Below, piece after piece: positions 1-8,598 of a stretch of 64,000 nucleotides of DNA (position 1 is the first letter of the stretch; each line of letters starts with the position of its first letter). The translations under genes and the position numbers were made by a program. The notes under the pieces are model-generated. The model made no database searches. It worked only from the letters and a program-made list of their open reading frames with translations, and had not been told where the DNA came from. Source of the stretch: an uncultured Acetatifactor sp. (GTDB lineage Bacteria > Bacillota > Clostridia > Lachnospirales > Lachnospiraceae); NCBI GenBank assembly GCA_910584865.1, contig CAJUCE010000014.1, positions 60,964 through 124,963 on the forward strand. Direction: 5' to 3'.

Positions 1-559
1 TCACCCATGCGGCAATGAGCAGCAGAAGAAAGGAATGCATGCCCACATAATGAATGCCTCCGATATACCAGTAGTATCCCTCCTGGGCATGATACATCAA
101 AACCACGGCCATGGCCGCAGTGACTGACTGCAAAAGCAGGCAGGTCCATTTGTCCGCCTTCAACACATCCGCAGCCAGCACTCTCACCAGCACAAAGACG
201 GAAACTACAAGCAAAAGGATCAAAAACAATGGCCCCAGGGCATACCAGGACTCCTCCCATACAAAAGGCACGAAAGCCATAAAAAAAATCGAAGAAAAAG
301 TCCCCTGCCAGGCCCACCATTCTGTGTGCACACAGTACAGCGCACCCTTCAGCGCACTTGAAAGACTATTCTCCTCCTGCAGAAAATTCCGCACAAACCG
401 CCCGTAAATATAATCATCGTACCACGGCGCCGAATAAAATGAGAGTATGCAGAGCGGAAGCAGGAGTGCAAGCAACACCGCTGCCGCCGCAATGGCCGTA
501 GTCTTTTGATCTGCCCTCCATGCCAGACATTTTTTTATTCTATCCTTCCATCTCTCCAT
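1..559 (-). CDS. DUF6056-like multi-pass membrane protein, 3' part beyond window
   Basis: About 186 N-terminal residues are visible; the gene runs off the left edge. It starts MERWKDRIKK, has a first membrane span near residues 18-38, then a YDDYIYG motif followed by an extracytoplasmic stretch and further hydrophobic segments. The short W/Y-rich opening loop after the first helix is typical of the DUF6056 family, membrane proteins common beside surface polysaccharide genes and probably GT-C-like glycosyltransferases (function unproven). The start at 559 is preceded by GGAGG at a good distance. It lies 17 bases behind the ABC permease and is the last visible gene of the rfb operon. Confidence 0.6.
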   Translation of the reverse strand, partial: MERWKDRIKKCLAWRADQKTTAIAAAAVLLALLLPLCILSFYSAPWYDDYIYGRFVRNFLQEENSLSSALKGALYCVHTEWWAWQGTFSSIFFMAFVPFVWEESWYALGPLFLILLLVVSVFVLVRVLAADVLKADKWTCLLLQSVTAAMAVVLMYHAQEGYYWYIGGIHYVGMHSFLLLLIAAWV

Positions 560-576
560 TCCAATCCTCCGGATCT

Positions 577-1560
577 CTACAAAACATCTGCAAAATGCAC
601 CTTCAGTCTTCTGAAAACCGCCGCGCCCAGCCCAAACAACACCACTGTCACAATCCAGAAATACATCGTGGAAAAAAAGTCCTGAAAAAACCACTGCCGC
701 CCATATATGGAGCTGCGGTATCCTTCCACCACATATACCAACGGATTCAGTTTCAATAGAAAGACCCATCCCGCAGGAGCAGAATCAATATTCCACAAAA
801 TCGGCGTAGCCCATATGCCGATTTGAAGCGCAATATTGATAATCTGCGTCAAATCCTTAAAAAAAACCACAATAGAGCATGTGGCATAGCAGAGTGCCAG
901 AACAAAAATAAACAGGCAAAAGCTGTAATACACAATCTGAATCGTATACACGGTAGGATAATATCCGTAAAGCGCCGCCACCACCAACAAAACCGCCACA
1001 AAAAACACATGAATAAAGCTGGCGGCAATAATCTTGATGATGGGCAGGATGCTGATTTTAAACACCACCTTTTTCACCAGATAATCATACTCCCGCAGCG
1101 CATTGGTTCCGTTATTCAACGCCTCATTAAAATAAAACCAGGGCACCAGTCCGGCCGTCAGAAACACCACAAAGGGCACGCCCGCCGCCCCCCGGCCGCT
1201 GTTCCCCATCAGCTTGTCAAACACGATATAATACATGCCGACGGTGACCACCGGCTGAGCCAGTGCCCAAAGCGCTCCCATATAGGAGCCTGCATACCGC
1301 TTCTTGAAATCATTCCTGGCCAATTTCCAGATCAGATGCCTGCTTTGGTACAGTTCTACCGGAATCGTGGTAAATTTCTCGTACCACCTTGCAAATACCA
1401 GACATGCCACAAGAATCATTGCACAAGACAAGATTTTCTTCAGCAGCTCTTCCTGCGGATCCGCACTGGGTCCCGGATTCTGGTGCAATATGATAATCGC
1501 CGCCATCAGCAGTCCCAACAGCGAAAATATGGTGATTCCGCCCTTTTTGCTCACTCTCAT
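577..1560 (-). CDS. ABC-2 polysaccharide/teichoic acid export permease (Wzm/TagG-like)
   Basis: 327 residues. After two extra N-terminal hydrophobic segments (about 9-26 and 43-60) comes the classic ABC-2 permease start: WKLARNDFKKRYAGSYMG, then WALAQPVVTVGMYYIVFDK, with about six spans. Family role: the membrane subunit that exports lipid-linked O-antigen or wall polymer across the cytoplasmic membrane with an ATPase partner (Wzt/TagH). No such ATPase is adjacent; it may lie beyond the left edge past the DUF6056-like gene. The start lies 3 bases after the rfbC stop, so translation is probably coupled. The two extra N-terminal spans are unusual. Confidence 0.85.
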   Translation of the reverse strand: MRVSKKGGITIFSLLGLLMAAIIILHQNPGPSADPQEELLKKILSCAMILVACLVFARWYEKFTTIPVELYQSRHLIWKLARNDFKKRYAGSYMGALWALAQPVVTVGMYYIVFDKLMGNSGRGAAGVPFVVFLTAGLVPWFYFNEALNNGTNALREYDYLVKKVVFKISILPIIKIIAASFIHVFFVAVLLVVAALYGYYPTVYTIQIVYYSFCLFIFVLALCYATCSIVVFFKDLTQIINIALQIGIWATPILWNIDSAPAGWVFLLKLNPLVYVVEGYRSSIYGRQWFFQDFFSTMYFWIVTVVLFGLGAAVFRRLKVHFADVL

Positions 1561-1563
1561 GTC

Positions 1564-2115
1564 TTACCTCTTAAAACTGTCCAGACCGCCCCAATTCCGA
1601 TCCCGTTCAATCATAATCAGTTCCATATCCTCGGGAACAGGCCATTCAATGCCGATGGCAGGATCGTCGTATGCAATCCCCCCCTCATCTCCCGGATGGT
1701 AGAAATCCGTACATTTGTAACAAAATTCTGCATAGTCGGACAACACGAGATAACCATGGGCAAAATGTTTCGGCACGAAAAACTGCTTCTTATTCTTCTC
1801 TGAAAGGATTACGCCATGCCACTTTCCAAAGGTGGGGGAACCCTCCCGCAGATCTACGGCCACATCGAATACCTCTCCTTTGATGGCCCGCACCAGCTTG
1901 TCCTGGGCATACTGCTTCTGGAAATGAAGTCCCCGCAAAACGCCTCTGCTGCCGGAGGATTGATTATCCTGAACAAATATCTGGTCAATTCCTGCCTCCT
2001 TATATGCCTCATAGTGATAGGATTCGTAGAAATATCCCCTTTCATCACCGAATACGGCTGGCGTAATGATTTTCAACCCCTCGATTTCACATGTCTCTAC
2101 GCTGATTTTTCCCAT
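1564..2115 (-). CDS. rfbC: dTDP-4-dehydrorhamnose 3,5-epimerase
   Basis: 183 residues, normal for RmlC. It epimerises C3 and C5 of dTDP-4-keto-6-deoxyglucose to the L-rhamnose precursor. Visible family motifs: DERGYFYESY, QDNQSSGSRGVLRGLHFQ with the catalytic His, FVPKHFAHGYLVL, and a C-terminal YKCTDFYHPGDEGG segment with the active-site Tyr. The frame is open up to 2286, but the ATG at 2115 has AGGGG eight bases upstream, matches the family start, and avoids overlapping the GH25 gene. No rfbD is in the window, so the final reductase must be encoded elsewhere. Confidence 0.93.
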   Translation of the reverse strand: MGKISVETCEIEGLKIITPAVFGDERGYFYESYHYEAYKEAGIDQIFVQDNQSSGSRGVLRGLHFQKQYAQDKLVRAIKGEVFDVAVDLREGSPTFGKWHGVILSEKNKKQFFVPKHFAHGYLVLSDYAEFCYKCTDFYHPGDEGGIAYDDPAIGIEWPVPEDMELIMIERDRNWGGLDSFKR

Positions 2116-2266
2116 GATACACCCCTTGCTATTTATTGTCCGTCCCGTTCCTTCCTGTGCGCCCACAAGCGCTGTCCCGCCCGGGAGACAGATCTTCTCT
2201 TCAGCTCCTGCCTTCTTCCGCTTCTGCTTTGGCCCGCCCGGCACGCTCCGTAAAAATTCCGCCGGG

Positions 2267-3553
2267 TCATTGCAAATAACTGACATTCATGTCAACATTC
2301 CCTTCAATACCGTCGATACTGCCCTTTGACGTATACTGCCACATATGATAATAGCCCTGATACAGCGGCGCGCTGCGGTATTCTGCCAGCCATATGCAAT
2401 AATTCTCCAGCTGATTTGCATGCAGATTATTATTGTACCAGTTACGGCTGCCATAGACGCCGGCGTCATACCCTGCATTGGTAATGGTCCGGCAGAACGC
2501 CTCGCAAACCAGTGTCCTGGTCTCCACGTCCAGACCGTCCGCTCTTCCATTACCGCCTGCTCCCTCAGTATCGATAAAAACCGGATAGTCCAGCTTGTAG
2601 TCTCTGATCAGCTCCAATACCGCGGAAGCCTCCTCCACGGCCTCCACCTCATTCACTGCCTGTGTAAAGAAATATACGCCTACAGGAACACCGCTGACGG
2701 CAGCCCCTCTCATATTGATATTAAAGTAGGGATCCTCCACCAGACTTCCGGTCACGGACCCTCGGTATCCCGCCCGGATAATGGCAAATTCCGCCCCGGC
2801 ATTCTTTACCCTGTCCCAGTCGATATCGCCGTTCCATTTGGACACATCAATTCCCACCTTGGCGTTCGCGGTAGATTTCTGGAATTTCTTGATCTCCGTC
2901 TTGTCCGCATCCGCCAGCGCATCCGCCACAGCCGTATCCTCTGCCTCGGCGTCGATCTCTTCCTCTGTCTTAATCAGAAGGGAGATGTCATCAATGGCCA
3001 CATATTCCACCTTGTCCTTCACCCGCACCCTGGTTTCATTCACAGGCACTCTGTACCCTTCCACTGGCATCAGTTCCACGGAGTACTCCCCCGCAGTCAG
3101 ATCTCCTATATAGATAATCCCGTCCTTATCCAGATCCTTGTACTCTCCCAGTCCGTCCAGCTTCACGAAAAAGCTCTCTCCCGTAACCAGATTTCCCTGA
3201 GAATCCACGATTTGAATACGCAGATCCTTTTCTACGGAAATCACCATCAGGGACAGCCTCATGGCATTCTCCTTAGCGGCCTCCAGCACCGGATTCACTT
3301 CCTGGTCAAAAAAGGTCTGATCCCGCAGAAAAGCCGACAGATCGTCTCCGATCTGTCCGAGAGCCGTCCCTGTATCCTTTTCCTGCTCCGGAGACTGTGC
3401 CTGCTCTTCGGAAGGGGAAGCATCTCCTCCTGCAGGAGGCTTCTGATTCCCGCCGCTTCCCTCGGGCCTGTTGATATACAGCACCAGCAATGACACCAGT
3501 AAAATCATGGCCATAGAGGACAGGATCGCCATTCTGCGCAATTTAGAGTCCAT
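2267..3553 (-). CDS. membrane-anchored GH25 muramidase
   Basis: 428 residues. One membrane anchor at about 9-27 is followed by a Pro/Glu-rich linker. A beta-rich SpaA/prealbumin-like domain follows (about 95-175, with LDKDGIIYIGDLTAGEYSV), and then a GH25 lysozyme domain (about 228-427). The catalytic face is recognisable from GIDVSKWNGDIDW, YPVFIDTEG, YDAGVYGSRNWY and a WQYTSKG strand. GH25 enzymes cut the MurNAc-GlcNAc bond of peptidoglycan. Orientation is probably anchor inside, hydrolase outside. The gene sits inside the rfb operon between rfbA (11-base overlap) and rfbC, suggesting wall opening coordinated with polymer attachment. It is a shorter paralogue of the large GH25 protein at 17.5-21.0 kb, sharing the beta domain and the catalytic domain. 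Confidence 0.9.
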   Translation of the reverse strand: MDSKLRRMAILSSMAMILLVSLLVLYINRPEGSGGNQKPPAGGDASPSEEQAQSPEQEKDTGTALGQIGDDLSAFLRDQTFFDQEVNPVLEAAKENAMRLSLMVISVEKDLRIQIVDSQGNLVTGESFFVKLDGLGEYKDLDKDGIIYIGDLTAGEYSVELMPVEGYRVPVNETRVRVKDKVEYVAIDDISLLIKTEEEIDAEAEDTAVADALADADKTEIKKFQKSTANAKVGIDVSKWNGDIDWDRVKNAGAEFAIIRAGYRGSVTGSLVEDPYFNINMRGAAVSGVPVGVYFFTQAVNEVEAVEEASAVLELIRDYKLDYPVFIDTEGAGGNGRADGLDVETRTLVCEAFCRTITNAGYDAGVYGSRNWYNNNLHANQLENYCIWLAEYRSAPLYQGYYHMWQYTSKGSIDGIEGNVDMNVSYLQ

Positions 3554-4412
3554 TTGCTACCTCTACCAAATATTTTCCGTAATTCGTCTTCATCAAAGGC
3601 TCCGCCAGCGCAAGCAGCTGCTCCCTGCCGATGAACCCCCGCTTGTACGCGATCTCCTCGATACAGGAAATATAAAGTCCCTGCCGCTTCTGGAAAGCGG
3701 CCACAAAATCCGCCGCGTCCAGCAATGCATCATGATTCCCCGTATCCAGCCATGCAAAACCTCTTCCCAGGGTCTCCACATGCAGCGTCCCCCGCTCCAG
3801 ATATGCATTGTTGACACTGGTGATCTCCAGTTCCCCTCTGGCGGAGGGGGTGACCGCTCTCGCAATTTCCACTACATCATTGTCGTAAAAGTACAGGCCG
3901 GGCACCGCATAATTGCTCTTAGGCTTCTCCGGTTTCTCCTCGATGGAAAGCGCTTTGCCGTTCTCGTCGAATTCCACCACGCCGTACTCTCTGGGATCTC
4001 TTACATAATAACCGAAAATCGTGGCACCCTTCTCCCTGGCAGCCACCCCTTTCAGAACCTTCGAAAAGCTCTGTCCATAGAAGATGTTGTCCCCCAATAC
4101 CAGCGCAACCCTGTCACGGCCGATAAAGTCTGCCCCGATCAGGAATGCCTCCGCCAATCCGTTGGGCTTCTCCTGCACGGCATAGGAAAATGTCATCCCC
4201 AGCTGATGCCCGTCCTTTAAAAGCTCCTGAAATACAGGCAGATCTCTGGGCGTGGATATAACCAGCACCTCCCGGATCCCGGCCAGCATCAAGGTTGACA
4301 GCGGATAATAAATCATCGGTTTATCGTATACCGGCATAATCTGCTTGGAAATAGCCTCGGTCAGCGGATACAGCCTGGTACCGGAACCGCCCGCCAATAT
4401 GATTCCCTTCAT
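3543..4412 (-). CDS. rfbA: glucose-1-phosphate thymidylyltransferase
   Basis: 289 residues, the usual RmlA length. It makes dTDP-glucose from dTTP and glucose-1-phosphate. Motifs: the nucleotide-binding GGSGTRLYPLT at 8-18, the DKPMIYYPLSTLMLAGI block, VLGDNIFYG with the metal-binding Asp, and EEKPEKPKSNYAVPGLYFYD. The start at 4412 is the family start. The 3' end overlaps the GH25 gene by 11 bases. A structured 240-base gap with a terminator-like hairpin separates it from rfbB. Confidence 0.96.
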   Translation of the reverse strand: MKGIILAGGSGTRLYPLTEAISKQIMPVYDKPMIYYPLSTLMLAGIREVLVISTPRDLPVFQELLKDGHQLGMTFSYAVQEKPNGLAEAFLIGADFIGRDRVALVLGDNIFYGQSFSKVLKGVAAREKGATIFGYYVRDPREYGVVEFDENGKALSIEEKPEKPKSNYAVPGLYFYDNDVVEIARAVTPSARGELEITSVNNAYLERGTLHVETLGRGFAWLDTGNHDALLDAADFVAAFQKRQGLYISCIEEIAYKRGFIGREQLLALAEPLMKTNYGKYLVEVANGL

Positions 4413-4504
4413 CGAAAAATCCTCCGTTCCTCGTCGTTATCTTCTCCTGTGATCGCCGCCTGCTGATTCCGGCTTCCCCTGACGACGAATTTTCCATAAA
4501 TGTA

Positions 4505-4558
4505 AAAACACATACAGGATGCGGCGCCCTTCCTTTCGGAACACACCTATCCTGTATG
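4505..4558 (-). terminator. hairpin with U tract between rfbB and rfbA (terminator or attenuator)
   Basis: In the minus-strand transcript CATACAGGAT (4549-4558) pairs perfectly with ATCCTGTATG (4511-4520), and the downstream sequence is TGTTTTTACA. Inside the loop TTCC-GAAA-GGAA forms a second small hairpin with a GNRA tetraloop. This fits an intrinsic terminator inside the operon, likely partial because rfbA and later genes have no other obvious promoter. Confidence 0.55.
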
Positions 4559-4650
4559 CAGGTCCTCTCTTGCAGCATTATCCTCCGGCGCGTACCTGTC
4601 CCAGGTTTCCCGCCCGGAAAAAGCGCTGCCGCCCCTGGTGAACAGCAATC

Positions 4651-5733
4651 CTATTTCTCGTACATCTCCGCGTAATACTTCTGATAATCGCCGTTGGTCA
4701 CATTCTTCATCCACTCTTCGTGCTCGAAAAACCATTCAATGGTCTTGCGGATACCATCCCGGAACATAGTCTCCGGATACCATCCGATTTCCGCCTTAAT
4801 CTTATCCGGCGCGATGGCATATCTGCGGTCATGTCCCTTGCGGTCTTCCACATACTGAATCAAATTCTCGGACACATGGGCCTTTCTGGGGTTCTCATCC
4901 GGCAGCTTCTCCCGAAGCACCTCTATGATGGTATGAATGATTTCCAGATTCTGCTTCTCATTATGTCCGCCGATATTGTAGGTTTCAAACAGCCTTCCCT
5001 GCTCCTGAACCATGTCGATTGCCTTGGCATGATCCTCCACATACAGCCAGTCGCGCACATTCCTGCCGTCGCCGTATACCGGAAGCTTCTTTCCCTGAAG
5101 AGCATTGTTAATCATCAGCGGAATCAGCTTCTCCGGGAACTGATAGGGGCCGTAGTTGTTGGAACAGTTCGTAATATTCGCCGGGAAACGATAGGTATCC
5201 ATATAGGACTTCACCAGCATGTCCGACGATGCCTTGCTGGCGGAATAGGGACTGTGGGGGTCATAGGGCGTGGTCTCATAGAAAAATGCATTCTCATCCT
5301 CCGGCAGAGAACCGTACACCTCATCCGTGGACACATGCAGGAATTTCTTCCCTTCCTTAAAGCTGCCGTCCGGAAGCTCCCAGGCCGCCTTGGCGCAGTT
5401 GAGCATCACCGCGGTTCCCAGCACATTGGTCTGAACAAAGACCTCCGGATTGCGGATACTCCGATCCACATGGCTCTCCGCCGCGAAGTGGACCACCCTG
5501 TCAATGTCATTTTCCGCAAAAATCCGGGAAATCGCCTCTTTATCGCAGATATCCGCCCTGATAAAGGTATAACCCGGCCGGTCCTCCACATCCTTTAAAT
5601 TCTCCAGATTGCCTGCATAGGTCAGCAGATCCACATTGATGATACGGATCTCATCCCCGTACTTCCGAAACATATAATGAATATAATTGGAACCGATGAA
5701 TCCGGCCCCTCCTGTCACGAGATAGGTTCTCAT
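4651..5733 (-). CDS. rfbB: dTDP-glucose 4,6-dehydratase
   Basis: 360 residues. It converts dTDP-glucose to dTDP-4-keto-6-deoxyglucose, the branch point for both L-rhamnose (rfbC) and Fuc4N-type sugars (the WecE gene at 25.8 kb). An extended SDR: the NAD-binding TGGAGFIG at 7-14, HFAAESHVDRSI, the STDEVYG motif with the catalytic Asp-Glu pair, and YSASK with the catalytic Tyr and Lys. It is the first gene of the operon, about 80 bases below a perfect consensus promoter. Confidence 0.96.
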   Translation of the reverse strand: MRTYLVTGGAGFIGSNYIHYMFRKYGDEIRIINVDLLTYAGNLENLKDVEDRPGYTFIRADICDKEAISRIFAENDIDRVVHFAAESHVDRSIRNPEVFVQTNVLGTAVMLNCAKAAWELPDGSFKEGKKFLHVSTDEVYGSLPEDENAFFYETTPYDPHSPYSASKASSDMLVKSYMDTYRFPANITNCSNNYGPYQFPEKLIPLMINNALQGKKLPVYGDGRNVRDWLYVEDHAKAIDMVQEQGRLFETYNIGGHNEKQNLEIIHTIIEVLREKLPDENPRKAHVSENLIQYVEDRKGHDRRYAIAPDKIKAEIGWYPETMFRDGIRKTIEWFFEHEEWMKNVTNGDYQKYYAEMYEK

Positions 5734-5818
5734 TTTGTACTCCTTTGCCTCATAATGTATACAATTCTATTATAACTGAAAAATAAAGATCCATTCCTGA
5801 AACGCTGTCGCTACACCC

Positions 5819-5847
5819 ATTATACGGACTCTGACAAATTATGTCAA
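5819..5847 (-). promoter_or_regulatory. perfect sigma-A promoter of the rfb operon
   Basis: On the minus strand TTGACA (5842-5847), a 17-base spacer and TATAAT (5819-5824): both hexamers match the consensus exactly. Predicted transcription start is near 5812, giving a leader of about 80 bases before rfbB. A second TATAAT at 5770-5775 has no good -35. High constitutive expression is implied. Confidence 0.85.
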
Positions 5848-5856
5848 TTGTAAAGT

Positions 5857-5885
5857 GGCGGCTGGGATGAAATAAACCAGCCGCC
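5857..5885. terminator. 9-bp perfect inverted repeat upstream of the rfb promoter
   Basis: GGCGGCTGG (5857-5865) and CCAGCCGCC (5877-5885) form a GC-rich stem with an 11-base loop. There is no clear T tract on either side, so it could be a factor-assisted terminator insulating the rfb promoter, or a protein site. It marks the boundary between the GC-richer rfb operon and the AT-rich island. Confidence 0.4.
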
Positions 5886-5900
5886 TACACTATTTCTGCT

Positions 5901-6692
5901 ATGCAACAAAGTAAAAGAGCCTCCATATTAAGAGAAGTTTATATGTGGATTGAAAAATCGTTAGATATTAATTATCCTGACGAACCTATTTCAAGTTATT
6001 CTTATCTGGCTGATACAAAGAATGTCAAAGAAGTATGTAATCTAATAGAAGCTTTTGGAACCGGAATAACGGGGTTCAAAATGGTGGAAGTTCCAGCAGA
6101 AAAAATTTTGTCACATTTATCAAAGCCGGAAAGAGATAGTATTGTAAAAAAGATAGAGAATATGCTCTCAAATTCTCAAAAGAGTCAAGAGCGGCATATG
6201 AAAGGAATGATAATGCGTAGCCCAAAAGATTTCTTTATGTTGGAGATAAAGGGCAATGAGGTGGTTTGCCGAACAATACAATTTTCTCATAACGGAAAAG
6301 AAACTCTGTATGAGATGTCCGAAGAATCTGACGGAACGGTCAGAATTCTGGACTTGCTGGAAATATTATTATCTGAAGAGGGGAAAACATATGTAATTGA
6401 TGAATTAGATAGATGCCTTCATCCAAGTCTGAGTTATAAAATTGTTGATTCCTATTTGCGGATGGCGGCAAAAAAGAATATCCAATTAATTGTCACAACA
6501 CATGAATCGCGTTTGCTGGATTTTAATTTGTTGCGCCGTGACGAAATCTGGTTTGTAAATAAACGCAAGACTGGGGAAAGTGATATTTATTCGCTGGAGG
6601 AATATAATGCCAGATTCGATCAAAAAATTGATAAAGCCTATTTAGAAGGCCGTTATGGCGGAGTCCCGGTTCAGTACTGTATTCCCCATTGA
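5901..6692 (+). pseudogene. RloA-type AAA ATPase, N-terminal half missing
   Basis: 263 residues covering only the C-terminal part of an AAA_15/AAA_21 (RloA-like) ATPase. The signature region ESDGTVRILDLLEIL, Walker B VIDELDRCLHPSL, the switch TTHESRLLD, and the family's C-terminal DEIWFVNK and YLEGRYGGVP motifs are present. Family members are usually more than 400 residues with an N-terminal GxxGxGKS Walker A; none is present here. The first ATG (5901) has no ribosome binding site and lies directly beside the rfb promoter, so the 5' half was probably deleted at the island edge. ATP binding should be lost. The intact pair would be a phage-defence-like ATPase/effector module. Confidence 0.75.
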
Positions 6693-6705
6693 GGGGGTAT
6701 AGCGG

Positions 6706-7605
6706 ATGAGAGAAAGCAGGACGTTTGCAGCGCGTACAAAAGTTTTAAAATCTGATGAAGTTAAACAAAGATATTTTCTTGTTTTTGAAGGAGCAAGTAC
6801 AGAAAAGATATATTTTGAGGCGTTAGAGACTGCACGAGATGACTTGGAAATTAATCCGTTAATTGAACTTGTTCCAATTATACGCAGTTATAGTGAAGAT
6901 GGCTGGAGCAATCCCAAGAAAATACTGGACCGGATTATATCAAATTTAGAGGAAGAGAAAACGGGGCAATTTACTTATGAATCGTTGCTGAATCGTATTA
7001 TGGATTATTTATATGATGAAAAGATTTTAACTACAAGTAAGGTACAGGCACATGCAGTATGGAGAATACTTGAAGAGGGCTGCGAAAAAATTTTAAAAAA
7101 ATGTTTAACTAACAATGTAGATAACTTAGTAGATGATTGCAATAGGTTAACAGAATATCTCAATCAAGAATCTGATGTAGCCAATATTGTAGAAGATATT
7201 TCAGATATTATTCAGACGAGCAATATTACTTATGATAATAGGTTTGATAAAATTTGCTTGATTGTGGATCGAGATAAGGAAAGTTTCTTTGCACTTCCAG
7301 AAAACAATCAGTATGATTATGTATTGCAGACCTGTCAGGAAAAGGGATTTGGCTTTTATATATCTAATCCTTGCTTTGAGTTCTGGCTGTTACTTCATTT
7401 TAATGACGTGTTTGAACTGGATAGGGACAAGCTGTTGGAAAATCCGCAAGTAACGGCGAAAAGACGGTATACAGAGCATGAATTAAGGAAATTGCTACCA
7501 GGTTATAGCAAGAGGAAATATAGACCTGGCCGTCGATTCCAAGCTGAGGCGCATCCTCCTTTGTACAGCCGGACAGGCTTAGAAGAAGCAGACTGGTTAT
7601 TATGA
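6706..7605 (+). pseudogene. RloB-like (TOPRIM-type) partner of RloA, 3' end replaced
   Basis: The frame is 299 codons. The start REsrtFAARTKVL and YFLVFEGASTEKIYFEAL match the RloB opening (the Glu of the TOPRIM-like fold). ICLIVDRDKESF supplies the DxD-type acidic motif and FYISNPCFEFWLLLHF is a hallmark of the family. From about residue 270 (KRKY, near 7520) the sequence stops looking like RloB: the remaining codons are antisense to a lipoprotein signal peptide (see 7400-7633). The gene was therefore joined to foreign DNA and lost its own C-terminus. It follows the rloA remnant by 13 bases. Probably inactive. Confidence 0.7.
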
Positions 7606-7633
7606 CTTTTTTCAATATGTTTTTGGGGTGCAT
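7400..7633 (-). pseudogene. 5' fragment of a lipoprotein gene
   Basis: It starts MHPKNILKKVIITSLLLLS and continues to the lipobox LSLSGC, so this is a clear type II signal peptide with Cys at about 22, preceded by a perfect AGGAGG. After about residue 39 (near 7515) the frame runs into antisense of the RloB gene and makes no sense. Only the 5' end of the original gene remains. It may have been related to the lipoprotein at 13.1-14.2 kb; too little is left to tell. Confidence 0.6.
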
Positions 7634-7685
7634 GATAACTTCCTCCTAAAAATCCTTTTTGAATTCAATTCTTTCAATACAAATT

Positions 7686-7727
7686 GCCTGTCACATTATG
7701 ACCAATATGACAGGCATCATCTTTTTA
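7686..7727 (+). terminator. intrinsic terminator after the rloB remnant
   Basis: 12-bp stem with one mismatch, 6-base loop, then CATCATCTTTTTAT. Same element as at 15116-15160. Confidence 0.6.
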
Positions 7728-7800
7728 TAATTGTAATTTACCATATCTTTCTCCATGCCACAAGGGACAAAATAGTTTAAAATTTAAACTACTTTGTCCC

Positions 7801-7829
7801 TTGTTCGATAATCCCCTTTATAATATAAT
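7801..7829 (+). promoter_or_regulatory. putative promoter overlapping the palindrome edge
   Basis: TTGTTC (7801-7806), 17-base spacer, TATAAT (7824-7829). The -35 overlaps the last bases of the 43-bp palindrome, so a protein binding the palindrome could control it. It points at the membrane protein starting at 7940. The same arrangement occurs in the right repeat, where the downstream gene is convergent. Confidence 0.45.
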
Positions 7830-7939
7830 AATTTAAAACAAGTGCTTCCACTGCTTTGACTCGGTGCCGTCATGGTGGAGGACAATGCCGAACACTTTTT
7901 TGTTTTTCAGAAGTAATAGACAGAAAGGGGAGTTTTAAA

Positions 7940-8494
7940 ATGAATGCTTTGGGGTTTTTTCAGAGAAATATTTTTAAATGTACATTAGTGATATATGATA
8001 CAAGGTCTTTTTCTGATCTGATCGCATATGCACTGCGCTTAGTTGTTGAATGTTGGGAGTTTTCGTTCGAATTGTTTCGTAAACCTGGCGGTATTTTCCC
8101 AATTATTTTTGGTGTCACCAGTGTTGGAATGGCGGTATTTTCTTTTCCCCGACTTTGTAAAAGATGCTTTTGGATTTCGTTAGTTCCGGCTTTTTGGGTG
8201 CCGACATTTTATTATTTTTTTTCCCTTCGTGGCATGCCAAGGTCATTAGACAGCTTCTTTATTAACTGGTCTTTCGGATTTATGATATATGGTGTTGGAT
8301 ATTCTATACTACATTTCTTTTTTTATTGGTTTTCGATGGGATTTACATATATTTTTTCTAAAATATATAAACTGAAAATATTACATAAATGTATCATGAT
8401 AGTGGCGATTTGTTTCATATTATGGATTACTGCTGTTCTGTGGAAAACTGTTCTTTTAGAGGTTATAATGTTGATAGCGGATATTTTTCCATAG
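7940..8494 (+). CDS. hypothetical multi-pass membrane protein
   Basis: 184 residues starting MNALGFFQRN. The open frame extends to 7856, but AAGGGGAG lies eight bases before the ATG at 7940. There are about four hydrophobic segments (roughly 45-65, 70-90, 100-130, 145-175), strongly aromatic. I do not recognise the family. It is transcribed away from the rloB remnant and toward the sigma-holin cassette, and ends at a strong bidirectional hairpin. A role as an immunity-type or accessory membrane protein for the cassette is possible but unsupported. Confidence 0.5.
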   Translation: MNALGFFQRNIFKCTLVIYDTRSFSDLIAYALRLVVECWEFSFELFRKPGGIFPIIFGVTSVGMAVFSFPRLCKRCFWISLVPAFWVPTFYYFFSLRGMPRSLDSFFINWSFGFMIYGVGYSILHFFFYWFSMGFTYIFSKIYKLKILHKCIMIVAICFILWITAVLWKTVLLEVIMLIADIFP

Positions 8495-8533
8495 AAATAG
8501 ATTTTGTCAGTATTTTTCTATGATAAGTTTTGG

Positions 8534-8572
8534 GGGATACCGTAGTTCGTTAAGCTACAGTATCCCTTTTTT
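8534..8572 (+). terminator. strong intrinsic terminator, convergent junction
   Basis: GGGATACCGTAG (8534-8545) pairs with CTACAGTATCCC (8555-8566) with one mismatch, followed by six T. It lies between the plus-strand membrane protein and the minus-strand 830-residue gene and probably serves both. Confidence 0.8.
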
Positions 8573-8598
8573 AGATTAGTTGTTTCTGTGATACAGGC

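Larger units (their letters stand above)
7665..7837 (+). repeat. left copy of flanking repeat (terminator, 43-bp palindrome, promoter-like end)
   Basis: This stretch is about 85-90% identical by eye to parts of 15098-15412. Order: hairpin GCCTGTCACATT/AATATGACAGGC (7686-7715) followed by TCTTTTTAT; TAATTTACCATATCTTTCTC; a 43-base palindrome at 7761-7803 beginning CAAGGGACAAA; then TTGTTC-17-TATAAT. The right copy carries an extra segment of about 125 bases between hairpin and palindrome. The two copies bracket the sigma-holin region as direct repeats. Confidence 0.7.

Noticed and set aside
1564..2286. Longer rfbC start at 2286
   Set aside because: The extra 57 residues have no RmlC counterpart, overlap the GH25 gene, and a good RBS lies before the ATG at 2115.
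4321..4735. Two short minus-strand frames in the rfbB-rfbA gap (85 and 62 codons)
   Set aside because: Low-complexity Arg-rich composition and no RBS; they overlap rfbA or rfbB out of frame. The gap is better explained by the hairpin.
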